A program made the translations under genes and the position numbers. A stretch of 64,000 nt of DNA from Aureimonas sp. Leaf324 (GTDB taxonomy: Bacteria > Pseudomonadota > Alphaproteobacteria > Rhizobiales > Rhizobiaceae). Below are positions 51,098-59,371 of this stretch, one piece after another. The notes under the pieces were generated by a model. That model was not told where the DNA came from. It ran no database searches and was given only the letters and a program-made list of their open reading frames with translations. The stretch spans positions 125,645 through 189,644 of the forward strand of contig NZ_LMOH01000023.1 of assembly GCF_001423245.1 (NCBI RefSeq), in the 5' to 3' direction. Each line of letters begins with the position of its first letter. Within the stretch, counting starts at the first letter, position 1.

Positions 51098-52246
51098 ATG
51101 GCCGTCGAGTTCTCCGTCGCCCAAGAGGTCCTGCTTCATCTCGTGACCGCAGTTCGCCGCGTCGCCGAGAAGCGCACGACGATCCCGATCCTCTCCAACG
51201 TCATGGTGACGGCGCACGCTGATGGCTCGCTCGCGGTTGAAGGGACCGATCTGGATATTTGGCTGAGGCTCGAGACAGTGCCCGGCACGGCGACCGTGGT
51301 TCACCCCGGTCAGAGCACCGTCCCGGCGAGCCTCTTGGCTGACATCCTCCGGAAGATCGGCAGGACCACGGTCACCTACGAGTCCGACGAGCGGACCGCA
51401 ACGCTCTCGGCGAACCGTGCTTGGTTCAAGCTTCTGGAGCTCCCCTGTGACGACTTTCCGGTGATGGCCGGGGTCGATTTGGGCACAGCGACCCGCTTCA
51501 ATCTGCTGCCGAAGCAGCTGCAGCGCATTTCGTCTGAAGTCGGCTTTGCGATCTCGACGGAAGAGACGCGCTACTACCTCAATGGCGTCTACCTTCACGG
51601 ACTAGCGAAGGAAGGGGAGGACGCCGTTCCGCTTTGCGCCGTCGCGACGGACGGGCATCGGATGTCGCGCTTGGTCCAGGACGTCGACGCCGACTTGTCC
51701 GAGATGATCGGCATCATCGTTCCGCGCAAGACCGTCGGCTTGTTCAAGGAAATGGCTGGCTGGTGTCCGGACGGCGAAGCGATCGAAGTCGAATGCGACG
51801 CGACCAAGATCGGCTTTCGTGCCGGCGGCTTTCATCTTGTGTCGAAACTGATCGACGGCACGTTCCCGGACTACAGCCGCGTCATCCCAAGCGGGAACCC
51901 CAACACGGTTGACGTTCGGCCCGAGATCCTCGCCGGCGCCGTTGACCGCGTCTCGACCGTTTCAAGCGAGCGCGGCCGCGCCGTGAAGTTGGAGATAGAG
52001 GGCGACACGATGGCCTTATCCGTCACTTCGCCCGATGCCGGCGAGGCGCGAGAGGACATCACTGTTGCGCCCCACGAGCCCTTCGAACTGACGATCGGCT
52101 TCAATTCGGCCTACATCGCCGCCGTCCTCGCAACCTTCGAAGCAGAGCACCTCCGCTTCGCCCTCGGCGACCCCGGCGCCGCAGCGCTGATCACCGATCC
52201 CACCGATGACGCCCGCCTCGTCGTCCTGATGCCGATGAGGGTGTGA
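51098..52246 (+). CDS. dnaN: DNA polymerase III beta subunit (sliding clamp), phage copy
   Basis: 382 residues with the three-domain clamp pattern. Starts MAVEFSVAQEVLLHLVTAV, has TTIPILSNVMVTA (domain 1), AVATDGHRMSRL (domain 2 DGHRL motif), DGTFPDYSRVIP (domain 3) and ends LVVLMPMRV, the conserved C-terminal tail that binds polymerase partners. It is full length. The host should have its own dnaN elsewhere, so this may make phage-specific clamps recruiting host Pol III. 22 bp after the HD gene. Confidence 0.93.
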   Translation: MAVEFSVAQEVLLHLVTAVRRVAEKRTTIPILSNVMVTAHADGSLAVEGTDLDIWLRLETVPGTATVVHPGQSTVPASLLADILRKIGRTTVTYESDERTATLSANRAWFKLLELPCDDFPVMAGVDLGTATRFNLLPKQLQRISSEVGFAISTEETRYYLNGVYLHGLAKEGEDAVPLCAVATDGHRMSRLVQDVDADLSEMIGIIVPRKTVGLFKEMAGWCPDGEAIEVECDATKIGFRAGGFHLVSKLIDGTFPDYSRVIPSGNPNTVDVRPEILAGAVDRVSTVSSERGRAVKLEIEGDTMALSVTSPDAGEAREDITVAPHEPFELTIGFNSAYIAAVLATFEAEHLRFALGDPGAAALITDPTDDARLVVLMPMRV

Positions 52247-52248
52247 CG

Positions 52249-52737
52249 ATGGTCGCACGCCTCACCGAGCGCCAGCGCGCCGAGCAGGTCGTCTTCATCG
52301 ACCAGTGGATCCACGTCGTGGAAGCGGGCGCGACTGACCAGGCGGACCCCGAGGTCAAGGCGACGATCGCGCGCCTTGAGGAAGCGCGCCGGGACACGAT
52401 CGCCGGGCTGCTCTGGCAGGAACAGGAGAAGCTGTCGCGCCGCGTCTTGCGAGCGGACATCGCCGCCTTCGACCCCGTGCGACGCATGGGCGGGCCGGTC
52501 GCGGCGTTCGGCTTGGCGCTCTACTGCGTGCTCCGCCGGCTGACCGTGGCGGGCTATCTTGACATCGGCGACGGTTCGCCGCTCGACGAGGCGACCACCA
52601 CGATCCTCGCGGCGCTGGAAGACTACGCCGCCGAGCCCGGCGCGATGGACATCGCCGAGCGCGACGCCGCCGCCATCGTCGCCGCACTGCGGGCCGAGGG
52701 ATACCTGCGCGACCTCCCCGAGTTTGAGGTCGCCTGA
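52249..52737 (+). CDS. Hypothetical phage protein
   Basis: 162 residues, all-helical and acidic (ERQRAEQVVFIDQWIHVVEA; AAFGLALYCVLRRLTVAGYL; AAIVAALRAEGYLRDLPEFE). Not recognised. It follows dnaN with overlapping stop/start (a GTG at 52243 overlaps the dnaN stop; ATG at 52249 chosen). Operon position suggests a replication or recombination accessory. Confidence 0.65.
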   Translation: MVARLTERQRAEQVVFIDQWIHVVEAGATDQADPEVKATIARLEEARRDTIAGLLWQEQEKLSRRVLRADIAAFDPVRRMGGPVAAFGLALYCVLRRLTVAGYLDIGDGSPLDEATTTILAALEDYAAEPGAMDIAERDAAAIVAALRAEGYLRDLPEFEVA

Positions 52738-52739
52738 TC

Positions 52740-53018
52740 ATGGCGCGCCCCGAGCAGATCCCACTTTTCGACTTGGGCCCCGACCCGGTCACTGCGCAGA
52801 TCCGCTCGGATTTGGCCAAGCTCGAAGCCGCGCGCCCGTGGGGCATGCCCCGCTTCAAGAACGACTGGCGCACACCGGCCGCGCGCATCTCCGGCCAGAA
52901 CGCCGCCATCCTCCGCCTGCACGGCTTCGCCCGCACCGACTACGAGCCGCGCACCCCCGCCCTGAAAATTACCCCTGCCGGTCGCCGCATCGTGGCCGCG
53001 ATGGAGAGCACGCGATGA
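52740..53018 (+). CDS. Hypothetical phage protein
   Basis: 92 residues: IPLFDLGPDP near the N-terminus resembles a short clamp-binding peptide (QLxLF-like: QIPLFDL), which would be notable next to a phage sliding clamp, though this is a pattern guess. The rest is a small winged-helix-like part (AAILRLHGFARTDYEPRTPA, ending ITPAGRRIVAAM). ATGA overlap with the C5 methyltransferase gene. Confidence 0.65.
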   Translation: MARPEQIPLFDLGPDPVTAQIRSDLAKLEAARPWGMPRFKNDWRTPAARISGQNAAILRLHGFARTDYEPRTPALKITPAGRRIVAAMESTR

Positions 53019-54961
53019 ACGCGCACCCCTTCGGCCTCACGCGCCCGATGATCGTCGATAGCTTCGCCGGCGGCGGCGGGGCCTCGACCGGCATCGAGAT
53101 GGCGCTCGGCCGCTCGCCCGATGTCGCGATCAACCACTCGGCAGACGCGCTCGCCATGCACGCGGTCAACCATCCCGACACGGTCCACCTCGACTCGAAC
53201 ATCTGGGACGTGTCGCCGCTCGAGGTGACGAAGGGTCGCCGGCTCGGCTTGTTCTGGGCGTCGCCCGACTGCAAGCACTTCTCGAAGGCCAAGGGCGGCA
53301 AGCCCATGGACCGGAACATCCGCGATCTCGCCTGGGTCGTAGTGCGCTGGGCCGAGGAGGCGAAGCCCGACGTCATCATCCTCGAAAACGTCGAGGAGTT
53401 CCGAACCTGGGGACCCCTCTACGAGGACGGCAGGCCGATCGTCGAGCTGCGGGGCCACACCTTCGAGGAATGGCTGCGCCGTCTGAAGCGCGCGGGCTAC
53501 AAAACCGAGTGGCGCGAGCTGCGCGCCTGCGACTACGGCGCGCCGACGATCCGCAAGCGCTTCTTCATGATCGCTCGCCGCGATGGTCTGCCGATCATCT
53601 GGCCGAAGCGCACGCACGGCGACCCGAAGAAGGCCGAGGACGCGAAGCTGATCGCCAAGGGCAAGTTGAAGCCGTGGCGCACGGCCGCCGAGATCATCGA
53701 CTGGTCGCTGCCGTGCCCGTCGATCTTCGACACCTCGGCCGAGATCATGGCGCGTCACGGCGTCCGCGCGGTGCGCCCGCTTGCCGACGCCACCATGCGC
53801 CGCATCGCCCGCGGCGTCGTTCGCTACGTGCTGGAGGCACCCAAGCCCTTCGTCATGAAGTATCAAACCGGCTCGACCGGCCATGCGATCGACGAGCCGC
53901 TCGCGACGGTGACGGCCAACAGCTACGTGAAGCGCCCCGGCGGCGCGGCCCCACTCGGCGTCGTCGTGCCGTCCGTGGTCGGACTGGCGCATGGCTTCTC
54001 CGGCGGTCGCCGCGAATATGGAATCGAGGAACCGCTCGGTACCATCCACGCCGGCGGGAACAACCATGCGCTACTCGCCCCCGTCATCACGGCCGCGCAG
54101 CAGGGCGGGTCCGTTCGTTCGGCCGACGCACCGATCCACACCATCACCGCCAGCCCGAAGGATCAAAACGCCGTCATCGCTGCGACCATGGTGCAGACCG
54201 GGTACGGGGAGCGCGAGGGGCAGGCGCCGCGCTGTCTCGACATTGACGCGCCGATCGGGACGCAGGTCGGCGGTGCGGCCAAGCACGCCGTCGTCGCAGC
54301 CAGTCTGTCGCGCTTCACCCAGAACGGCGTCGGCTCGGCGATGGACGAGCCTGTCGACACGGTCATGGCCGGCGCTCCGAAGTTCGGCGTCGTCTCGGCC
54401 TTCCTCGCACAGCACAACAACGACAGCCGGCGGATCGGCGGCGTGAACCCCGGCCGCGAGGCGACTGAGCCGCTGGCGACCGTCACTGCGACGGGCGCGC
54501 AGCAGGCGGTGATTGCCGCCCACATGATGCGCCAGTTCGGAACGAGCATCGGCCACGACCTGGACGAGCCGGCCCGCACCGACACGGCGACGGTCAACAA
54601 GTCCGCCCTGATTTCAGGCTTCCTGACGAAGTACTACGGCACCGGCGACGGGGCGGCAGTGGACGCCCCGCTGCACACCGACACGACGAAGGACCGCTTC
54701 GGACTCGTCACCGTGGACATCGACGGTGAGCCCCACGCGATCGCAGACATTGGCATGCGCATGCTGACGCCCCGCGAGCGCTTCCGCGCGCAGGGCTTCC
54801 CCGACGGCTACATCATTGACCGCCGCCCGGACGGCTCCCCGATCTCGGCAACGATACAGGGCTCGTGCTGCGGCAACTCGGTCTGCCCGCCGCTCGCCGC
54901 GGCGTTGGTGGCAGCGAACTGCGGGCATCTGGCCGCGCAGGTCATGGAGGCTGCAGAGTGA
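53015..54961 (+). CDS. C5-cytosine DNA methyltransferase with internal repeats
   Basis: 648 residues. Motif I VDSFAGGGGASTGIEMA, motif IV ASPDCKHFSKAKGG (phage-type variant of PCQxFS with the catalytic Cys), motif VI ILENVEEF and motif VIII-like GAPTIRKRFFMIAR are followed by a target-recognition region (~289-570) made of about eight copies of a DEPLxTVTA...VVxA-like unit, then the C-terminal RMLTPRERFRAQGFPD and IQGSCCGNSVCPPLA. It modifies phage or host DNA; no restriction partner is near. ATGA overlap with the previous gene. Confidence 0.93.
   Translation: MNAHPFGLTRPMIVDSFAGGGGASTGIEMALGRSPDVAINHSADALAMHAVNHPDTVHLDSNIWDVSPLEVTKGRRLGLFWASPDCKHFSKAKGGKPMDRNIRDLAWVVVRWAEEAKPDVIILENVEEFRTWGPLYEDGRPIVELRGHTFEEWLRRLKRAGYKTEWRELRACDYGAPTIRKRFFMIARRDGLPIIWPKRTHGDPKKAEDAKLIAKGKLKPWRTAAEIIDWSLPCPSIFDTSAEIMARHGVRAVRPLADATMRRIARGVVRYVLEAPKPFVMKYQTGSTGHAIDEPLATVTANSYVKRPGGAAPLGVVVPSVVGLAHGFSGGRREYGIEEPLGTIHAGGNNHALLAPVITAAQQGGSVRSADAPIHTITASPKDQNAVIAATMVQTGYGEREGQAPRCLDIDAPIGTQVGGAAKHAVVAASLSRFTQNGVGSAMDEPVDTVMAGAPKFGVVSAFLAQHNNDSRRIGGVNPGREATEPLATVTATGAQQAVIAAHMMRQFGTSIGHDLDEPARTDTATVNKSALISGFLTKYYGTGDGAAVDAPLHTDTTKDRFGLVTVDIDGEPHAIADIGMRMLTPRERFRAQGFPDGYIIDRRPDGSPISATIQGSCCGNSVCPPLAAALVAANCGHLAAQVMEAAE
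53881..54700 (+). repeat. Degenerate repeat array inside the C5 methyltransferase
   Basis: Eight copies of a unit starting (I/V/M/L/A)(D/E/T)EP(L/V/I/A)xTxT or DAPIxT, beginning near 53889, 54018, 54122, 54242, 54340, 54460, 54561 and 54660, spaced ~100-130 bp, each ending in a hydrophobic VVxA-type strand. The DNA is not identical between units, so the repeat is a protein-level one. Confidence 0.75.
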
Positions 54962-55209
54962 GGACGCATGTAGATCTTCCGTGGGCTCCACTCGGCTTAT
55001 CCCGCGACGAAGCCGCCCGCCACATCGGCGTCGGTGTGACGAAGTTCGATGAGATGGTGGCCGATGGCGCCATGCCGAAGCCGAAGCTGATTGGGCGCCG
55101 GCGCATCTGGAATCGCCTGTCGATCGAGGCCGCGTTCTGCGACCTGCCGGAAGAAGGCGGCGCGAACGAGATCGACGCCCTATTGGCGCGGAGCCGTCGC
55201 TCGGCATAG
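54958..55209 (+). CDS. Excisionase-like DNA-binding protein
   Basis: 83 residues. LSRDEAARHIGVGVTKFDEMVADGAMP then KPKLIGRRRIWNRLSIEAAF is a winged helix of the MerR/AlpA-like excisionase kind. It directly precedes the integrase (8 bp). It likely sets recombination direction by binding near attR. GTG start at 54958 overlaps the methyltransferase stop. Confidence 0.82.
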   Translation: MRTHVDLPWAPLGLSRDEAARHIGVGVTKFDEMVADGAMPKPKLIGRRRIWNRLSIEAAFCDLPEEGGANEIDALLARSRRSA

Positions 55210-55217
55210 GGTCGGGC

Positions 55218-56288
55218 ATGGACCTAGAGCGCCCTTTCCTATCGAGCTACACCGACAGCCGCGGCAAGCTCCGCTGGCGCTTTCGTCGCGAGGGCAAGAC
55301 GATCTCGCTGCGCGGCAAGCCGGGCGAGCCGGAGTTCGAGGCGCGCTATCGCGCAGCACTTCATGGCAACGATCCGAAGCTGGCGGTCGTCACCCCCCTG
55401 CCCGGTGCAGCTCGCCCGAAGTCGTTCGGCGCCGCGTGGCGACTGGTGAAGACGTCGCCAGAGTGGAAGGCGTTCAGTGCGGCCACGCACTCCAAGAACA
55501 CCCACCTCTCCGAGATGTTTCTCACCTCGCGCGTCGTGCCCGACGCCGAGGTGTTGTGGCGCGACGTTCTGGTCTCCGATTTCAAGCGCCGGCACGCGAA
55601 GATCATCCTGTCGGAGCATGCCGCCACGCCGCACAAGGCGAAGCACATGCTGACGGCGATCCGCCGGCTGATTGTGGCGGCGATGGACGAGGAATGGATC
55701 GAGTCCGACCCGACGTTCAAGCTGAAGTGGGTGCCAAGCTACAAGGGCTGGCGCGCCTGGACCGATGAAGAACTGAAGAAGTACGAGGCGCGCTGGCCGA
55801 TCGGCTCGACGCCGCGCCTGGTCTATGCGCTCGGCCTGTGGCTGGGCCATCGCCGCTCGGATCTCGTCCGCCTGAAATGGTCGGACGTGAAGAAGGAGAC
55901 GGTCGAGATCGAGCAGACGGCGAAGACCGAGCGCAAGGTCGTCCTGCCGATCACGCCGATGCTGCGCGAGGTCCTCGACGCCACCGAGCGACGCGGCGAG
56001 ACGATCCTCTTCACGCGCTACGGAAAGCCGTTCTCCGACAAGGCGCTCGGCGAGCGCATGCAGGTCTGGACGAAGGCCGCGGGATGCGAACCCGGCTGCA
56101 CCTTGCACGGCCTGCGCAAAACTCTCGGCCGCATCCTCGCCGAGAGCGGTGCCTCGACGCGCCAGCTGATGGAAGTCCTCGGCCACGACGACATCGAACA
56201 CGCCGAGTTGTATTCCCGCGATGCCGAGCGGTCGCGCCTGGCGCGCGATGGCATGGCCCATGTCGTGCGCCTTCGGCAGAAGAGTTAG
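55218..56288 (+). CDS. int: Tyrosine site-specific integrase
   Basis: 356 residues. Catalytic residues can be placed: Arg212 or 213 in LGHRRSDLVRLKW, His297 and Arg300 in LHGLRKT, His323 in LGHDDIEHAE and the nucleophile Tyr332 in ELYSRDAE. An N-terminal arm-binding region and a SAM-like core-binding domain (~75-175) precede. It ends 79 bp before the attR repeat. Unlike many tRNA-integrated phages, int lies at the end far from the tRNA. Confidence 0.95.
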   Translation: MDLERPFLSSYTDSRGKLRWRFRREGKTISLRGKPGEPEFEARYRAALHGNDPKLAVVTPLPGAARPKSFGAAWRLVKTSPEWKAFSAATHSKNTHLSEMFLTSRVVPDAEVLWRDVLVSDFKRRHAKIILSEHAATPHKAKHMLTAIRRLIVAAMDEEWIESDPTFKLKWVPSYKGWRAWTDEELKKYEARWPIGSTPRLVYALGLWLGHRRSDLVRLKWSDVKKETVEIEQTAKTERKVVLPITPMLREVLDATERRGETILFTRYGKPFSDKALGERMQVWTKAAGCEPGCTLHGLRKTLGRILAESGASTRQLMEVLGHDDIEHAELYSRDAERSRLARDGMAHVVRLRQKS

Positions 56289-56341
56289 CCCCGGATCGAC
56301 GAACAGAGGCGGAACCGGCCTGGCTAACGCGACCTGTTAAT
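56284..56341. repeat. GTTAGCC-type sites next to attR
   Basis: GTTAGCC (56284-56290), the inverse TGGCTAAC (56321-56328) and the related GTTAATCGG (56336) lie between the integrase stop and attR. They match the repeats inside attL and so are likely arm sites. Confidence 0.5.
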
Positions 56342-56366
56342 CGGCTGATTTTGTTCCATCTTGGCT

Positions 56367-56386
56367 GTCCTGCCGGGCCCACCCGG
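56367..56386 (+). repeat. attR core repeat
   Basis: Second copy of the 20-bp GTCCTGCCGGGCCCACCCGG. It is the original 3' end of the host tRNA, now separated from the gene. The following host gene (TadG-like) stops only two bases away, at 56388. Confidence 0.95.
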
Positions 56387-56387
56387 C

Positions 56388-58118
56388 TCAGCGCGAGATG
56401 CGCAGCGCCGAAATCTCGTCGGTGATGGCCGAGAAGGCGAGCAAGAGGTCGTTCGAGTTCTTCGCGTCGTAGTAGAGCTTGTTGCTCTTTCCGTCGATGC
56501 CGTTCGAGGCGCAGTTGCGCAGGCGGTCCTTGATCGGGCTGCCGTCCTTCAGGTCGAAGGCGATCGCGAAGATCACGATCCCGTCGCCACCCTCGTCGTT
56601 CGTGCCGTCCTTCTTGATGTTCTCGCAGGTGATGCTCATCGTCTCGTTCATCGCCGCCGTGATGTTGGCGATGGCGGGCTTGGCCGTCGTCGTCTTGGTC
56701 GCGTCGAACATGCGGCCGTTGACCAGCTTTGCGGTTCCCTTGCTCGTATCGAGATACTGGCCGAAGCCATAGGTGCCGAACTGCGACCGGTTGGCGCTCG
56801 ACAGTTCGATCTGCTCGCCCGACGTGTAGGCGGCGTTGTAGGTGTTCTCGCCGTCCGTCATCAGCACGATGACCTTCAGGTTTTCCTTCGTGTTGCGCGC
56901 TCGCCCTTCGACGAAAGGCTGGCCACTTGTGAGCGTGCGCCAACCCCATGCCAGACCCTCGGCGATGTTGGTACCGCCCTTGGCTATCATTCCGGTCACG
57001 GCGTTCAGTGCCGTAGACTGCGACGCGGTCAGGGGCGTCAACGCCGCGGTGGTGCAGCCGTTGTTGGGTCCCTTGCTGGTATCGAAGTTGGCGGAAGCGA
57101 AGACATCGAAGTAGCGGTTCACGTTCCGCTGCTGCTTCAGCGACGCGATGTCATCGGACCCGCCGGCGATGGGAAGGTAGTCGTTCTTCACCGAGGATAG
57201 CGATCCACCCCAATTGTATTCGGACGGAGACAAAAACGGGACGAAGAACGTGTCGGGCTTCGTCAGCGTCGGAGCGTCATCGGTGACGGCGTAGCCCGAG
57301 GGTCGTGACTGGACGCAGCCTCCCCATCTCCAATTGGAATTTCGCAGACCGAGCGCAGTGAAGACGGCAAATTTCGAATGGACGACGGGAAGCGTTGCTC
57401 CCCCCCAATCGAAATCGTCATTGTTCGAGGAACTCAAGCCGCCGGTATCCATCCAGGACGCCGTGGCATTGTTCGTGCCCACGTTCACCGACGCGGCGAA
57501 CGGCACGACCGAGATACGCACCGGATCCGTCGAATTGGCTTGCGGATAGGCCGACAGCATCTGCTTGACGAGCTTCTGGGACGCATCCTTCAGGGTCGTG
57601 ATCTTGGGCGTGGTGCCGCCCACAGGAGGATTCTGCATCGATCCGGAATTGTCGAGCACAAGGGCCAGCTCGACCGTGCGGTTGGCGACGATCACCTCGC
57701 TGGCGACCGAAAGGTGCCAGGTCTCGAGGTCGACCTTTCCGCCGGTCACGGCCTTCACCGCCTTGCCGAAGAAGGTCGGCACGTCGCGCGTCGCCGACAC
57801 GCGCACCACGTTGTTGCCCTCGACGCGCGTCACGCCCTCGTAGGTGAAGCGCGTGTCCTTGTCGTCTTTGCCCTCGTTGGCGAAGAAGAGCGACTTGGCC
57901 CATTTCTCCAGCTGAACCGGATCCTGGGTCTTGCCGAACTGCTTGGCAGCGCCGAGCGCCGCAGCGTCCGAGGAGCTCTGGAGGCTCCATTTCGCCTCCT
58001 CCACCTGGGACGTATCGACGGTCATGCCGGTGACCACCACGATGACCGGCAGGGTCAGTGCGAAGATCATCGCCACATTGCCGGAGGTGGCGCGTGCGAA
58101 AGAGCCTATGATGCTCAC
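56388..58118 (-). CDS. TadG-like pilus assembly protein with von Willebrand A domain
   Basis: 576 residues. An N-terminal hydrophobic helix (GNVAMIFALTLPVIVVVTGM) with the TadE/G-type AxxxA pattern, then a von Willebrand A domain with the MIDAS start LVLDNSGSM and later VIVLMTDGENT. TadG proteins anchor Flp/Tad pili in the envelope. It is third in an operon with two TadE-like genes. Start GTG at 58118; no ATG with a better site. The gene ends right at attR. Confidence 0.88.
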   Translation of the reverse strand: MSIIGSFARATSGNVAMIFALTLPVIVVVTGMTVDTSQVEEAKWSLQSSSDAAALGAAKQFGKTQDPVQLEKWAKSLFFANEGKDDKDTRFTYEGVTRVEGNNVVRVSATRDVPTFFGKAVKAVTGGKVDLETWHLSVASEVIVANRTVELALVLDNSGSMQNPPVGGTTPKITTLKDASQKLVKQMLSAYPQANSTDPVRISVVPFAASVNVGTNNATASWMDTGGLSSSNNDDFDWGGATLPVVHSKFAVFTALGLRNSNWRWGGCVQSRPSGYAVTDDAPTLTKPDTFFVPFLSPSEYNWGGSLSSVKNDYLPIAGGSDDIASLKQQRNVNRYFDVFASANFDTSKGPNNGCTTAALTPLTASQSTALNAVTGMIAKGGTNIAEGLAWGWRTLTSGQPFVEGRARNTKENLKVIVLMTDGENTYNAAYTSGEQIELSSANRSQFGTYGFGQYLDTSKGTAKLVNGRMFDATKTTTAKPAIANITAAMNETMSITCENIKKDGTNDEGGDGIVIFAIAFDLKDGSPIKDRLRNCASNGIDGKSNKLYYDAKNSNDLLLAFSAITDEISALRISR

Positions 58119-58156
58119 GGCATGTCCTCGTGCGGGATGGCGGGGCTGTCGCGCGG

Positions 58157-58696
58157 TCACTTCCAAGCAACCTCGGCGCCCTTCCGAGGCCGGAAGCTGA
58201 AGGTGCGATCGAACTTCATCGCCTTGAACATGCCTCCGAAATCGAAGGTCGGGGCGAAGCGGTACTCGACCCTCGTCACGACGAAGTAGGTGTCCGCCAG
58301 CCCGGCCAGATCGTCGGCAAGCTGGAACGGCGTTCCGGCCGCGACCCCGGCCGCCGTGCCGACGCGCTGCCAGTCCACGGTCGCCTTGCCGTTGGCATCC
58401 GTCCTCACCGTGGTGATCGTGATCTTCGGATCATCACCCTCGACGTCGCCGGCGATGCCGTCGAAAACGAGGAGGACGTTTCTCAATCGCGTCATGTCCA
58501 TTTCTGGCGAGCGCGCGACGATCCCCGCCACGGCCTCGGCCGCGCTTTCGACCTTCCGCTTGGTCATGATCAGGTGGGAGGCCTCGAAGGTGCCGAGGTA
58601 GAGCACCAGCATCACCGGCAGGATGATCGCAAACTCGACGGCCGCAGTCGCGGACCGGTCGTGCAGCAGTCGCATCAGGCGAGTTCGACCCGTCAT
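58157..58696 (-). CDS. TadE-like pilus assembly protein
   Basis: 179 residues. The TadE-like N-terminus DRSATAAVEFAIILPVMLVL (G/AxxAxEFA pattern with hydrophobic helix) marks a pseudopilin-like protein processed by prepilin peptidase. The rest is a periplasmic alpha/beta domain. Encoded between the other TadE-like gene (8 bp gap) and the TadG-like gene (38 bp gap). Confidence 0.88.
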   Translation of the reverse strand: MTGRTRLMRLLHDRSATAAVEFAIILPVMLVLYLGTFEASHLIMTKRKVESAAEAVAGIVARSPEMDMTRLRNVLLVFDGIAGDVEGDDPKITITTVRTDANGKATVDWQRVGTAAGVAAGTPFQLADDLAGLADTYFVVTRVEYRFAPTFDFGGMFKAMKFDRTFSFRPRKGAEVAWK

Positions 58697-58704
58697 CGGG
58701 CGCC

Positions 58705-59277
58705 TCAGCAGCTGGCTTTGGACGAGACGGCCCCGCCGAACGGCTCGTTCATGAAGGCGGCCATGGCCCCGAGGATCAGGTTCCCCTTGGTCTTTTCGGT
58801 CAGCTGGTTGAGGACCGACGTGGTCCAGGGCCATTCGTAGTAGGCGCGGATCACGGTGATCGTATCCTGTCGGCCCGGGTCGAAACAGAATGTCGAGTCG
58901 TCGATGGAGCCGTCCCGCAGGGAGACCGATCCGGAGAAGGGCGTGCCGGCCGGATAGGTGCGCATGTCCAGCGAGAGGCGGTCGCAGGACATCAGCATGT
59001 CGATGTTGCCGCAGATCAGCTTGCGGAAACCGTCCGCATCAATGTCGGATTTCTGCACGGCACCCGTCAGGACTTGTCGGGCCGCCGAGCCCACCGCATT
59101 GTTCAGCATCACCCCGGCGGTGGTCGCCAAAGCCGTTTCGATCATCGCCATGAGAAGAAAGAAGAACGGAAACGCGATCAGCGCGAACTCCACGGCCGCA
59201 TTTCCTCGCGTGTCGCGGCGGAAACCGCCGAACACCCCGCGTCTGCTTCCCGAGGACCTGATCAACCGCGATATCAT
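58705..59277 (-). CDS. TadE-like pilus assembly protein
   Basis: 190 residues. The N-terminal GNAAVEFALIAFPFFFLLMA is the TadE signature (GxxAVEFAL) with a membrane helix. The mature part has cysteines at ~88, ~98, ~131 and the C-terminal residue that could form disulphides. First gene of the leftward tad-like trio. The rest of the tad system (cpa, tadA-D, flp) is not in this window. Confidence 0.88.
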   Translation of the reverse strand: MISRLIRSSGSRRGVFGGFRRDTRGNAAVEFALIAFPFFFLLMAMIETALATTAGVMLNNAVGSAARQVLTGAVQKSDIDADGFRKLICGNIDMLMSCDRLSLDMRTYPAGTPFSGSVSLRDGSIDDSTFCFDPGRQDTITVIRAYYEWPWTTSVLNQLTEKTKGNLILGAMAAFMNEPFGGAVSSKASC

Positions 59278-59371
59278 GCGGAGGAGTTGTGGGCTTTCAG
59301 GTTCTAACGGGACCTTAAACCGTTTGGTCGGAATTGGTGAGTTCGCGAATAATTGTCAGGCAGCAGTACTT

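Larger units (their letters stand above)
13453..56386. mobile_element. Complete-looking siphovirus-type prophage integrated in a tRNA gene
   Basis: Bounded by identical 20-bp repeats and carrying every expected module: integrase and excisionase-like gene, repressor and Cro-like gene, replication genes, terminase, portal, protease, HK97-fold capsid, connectors, tail tube, tape measure, tail tip and fibre genes, and lysis genes. One tail tube and no sheath gene point to a long non-contractile tail. I found no frameshifted or truncated essential gene, so it may be inducible. Size is about 42.9 kb between repeats. Confidence 0.97.

Noticed and set aside
52559-53014. Upstream extension of the C5 methyltransferase frame
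   Set aside because: It overlaps two coding genes in another frame and is Arg/Pro-rich; motif I lies right after the ATG at 53015.
13473-56366. Toxin-antitoxin or restriction-modification pair in the prophage
   Set aside because: Both methyltransferases lack any nuclease neighbour with a recognisable restriction motif, and no small gene pair has typical toxin or antitoxin motifs.
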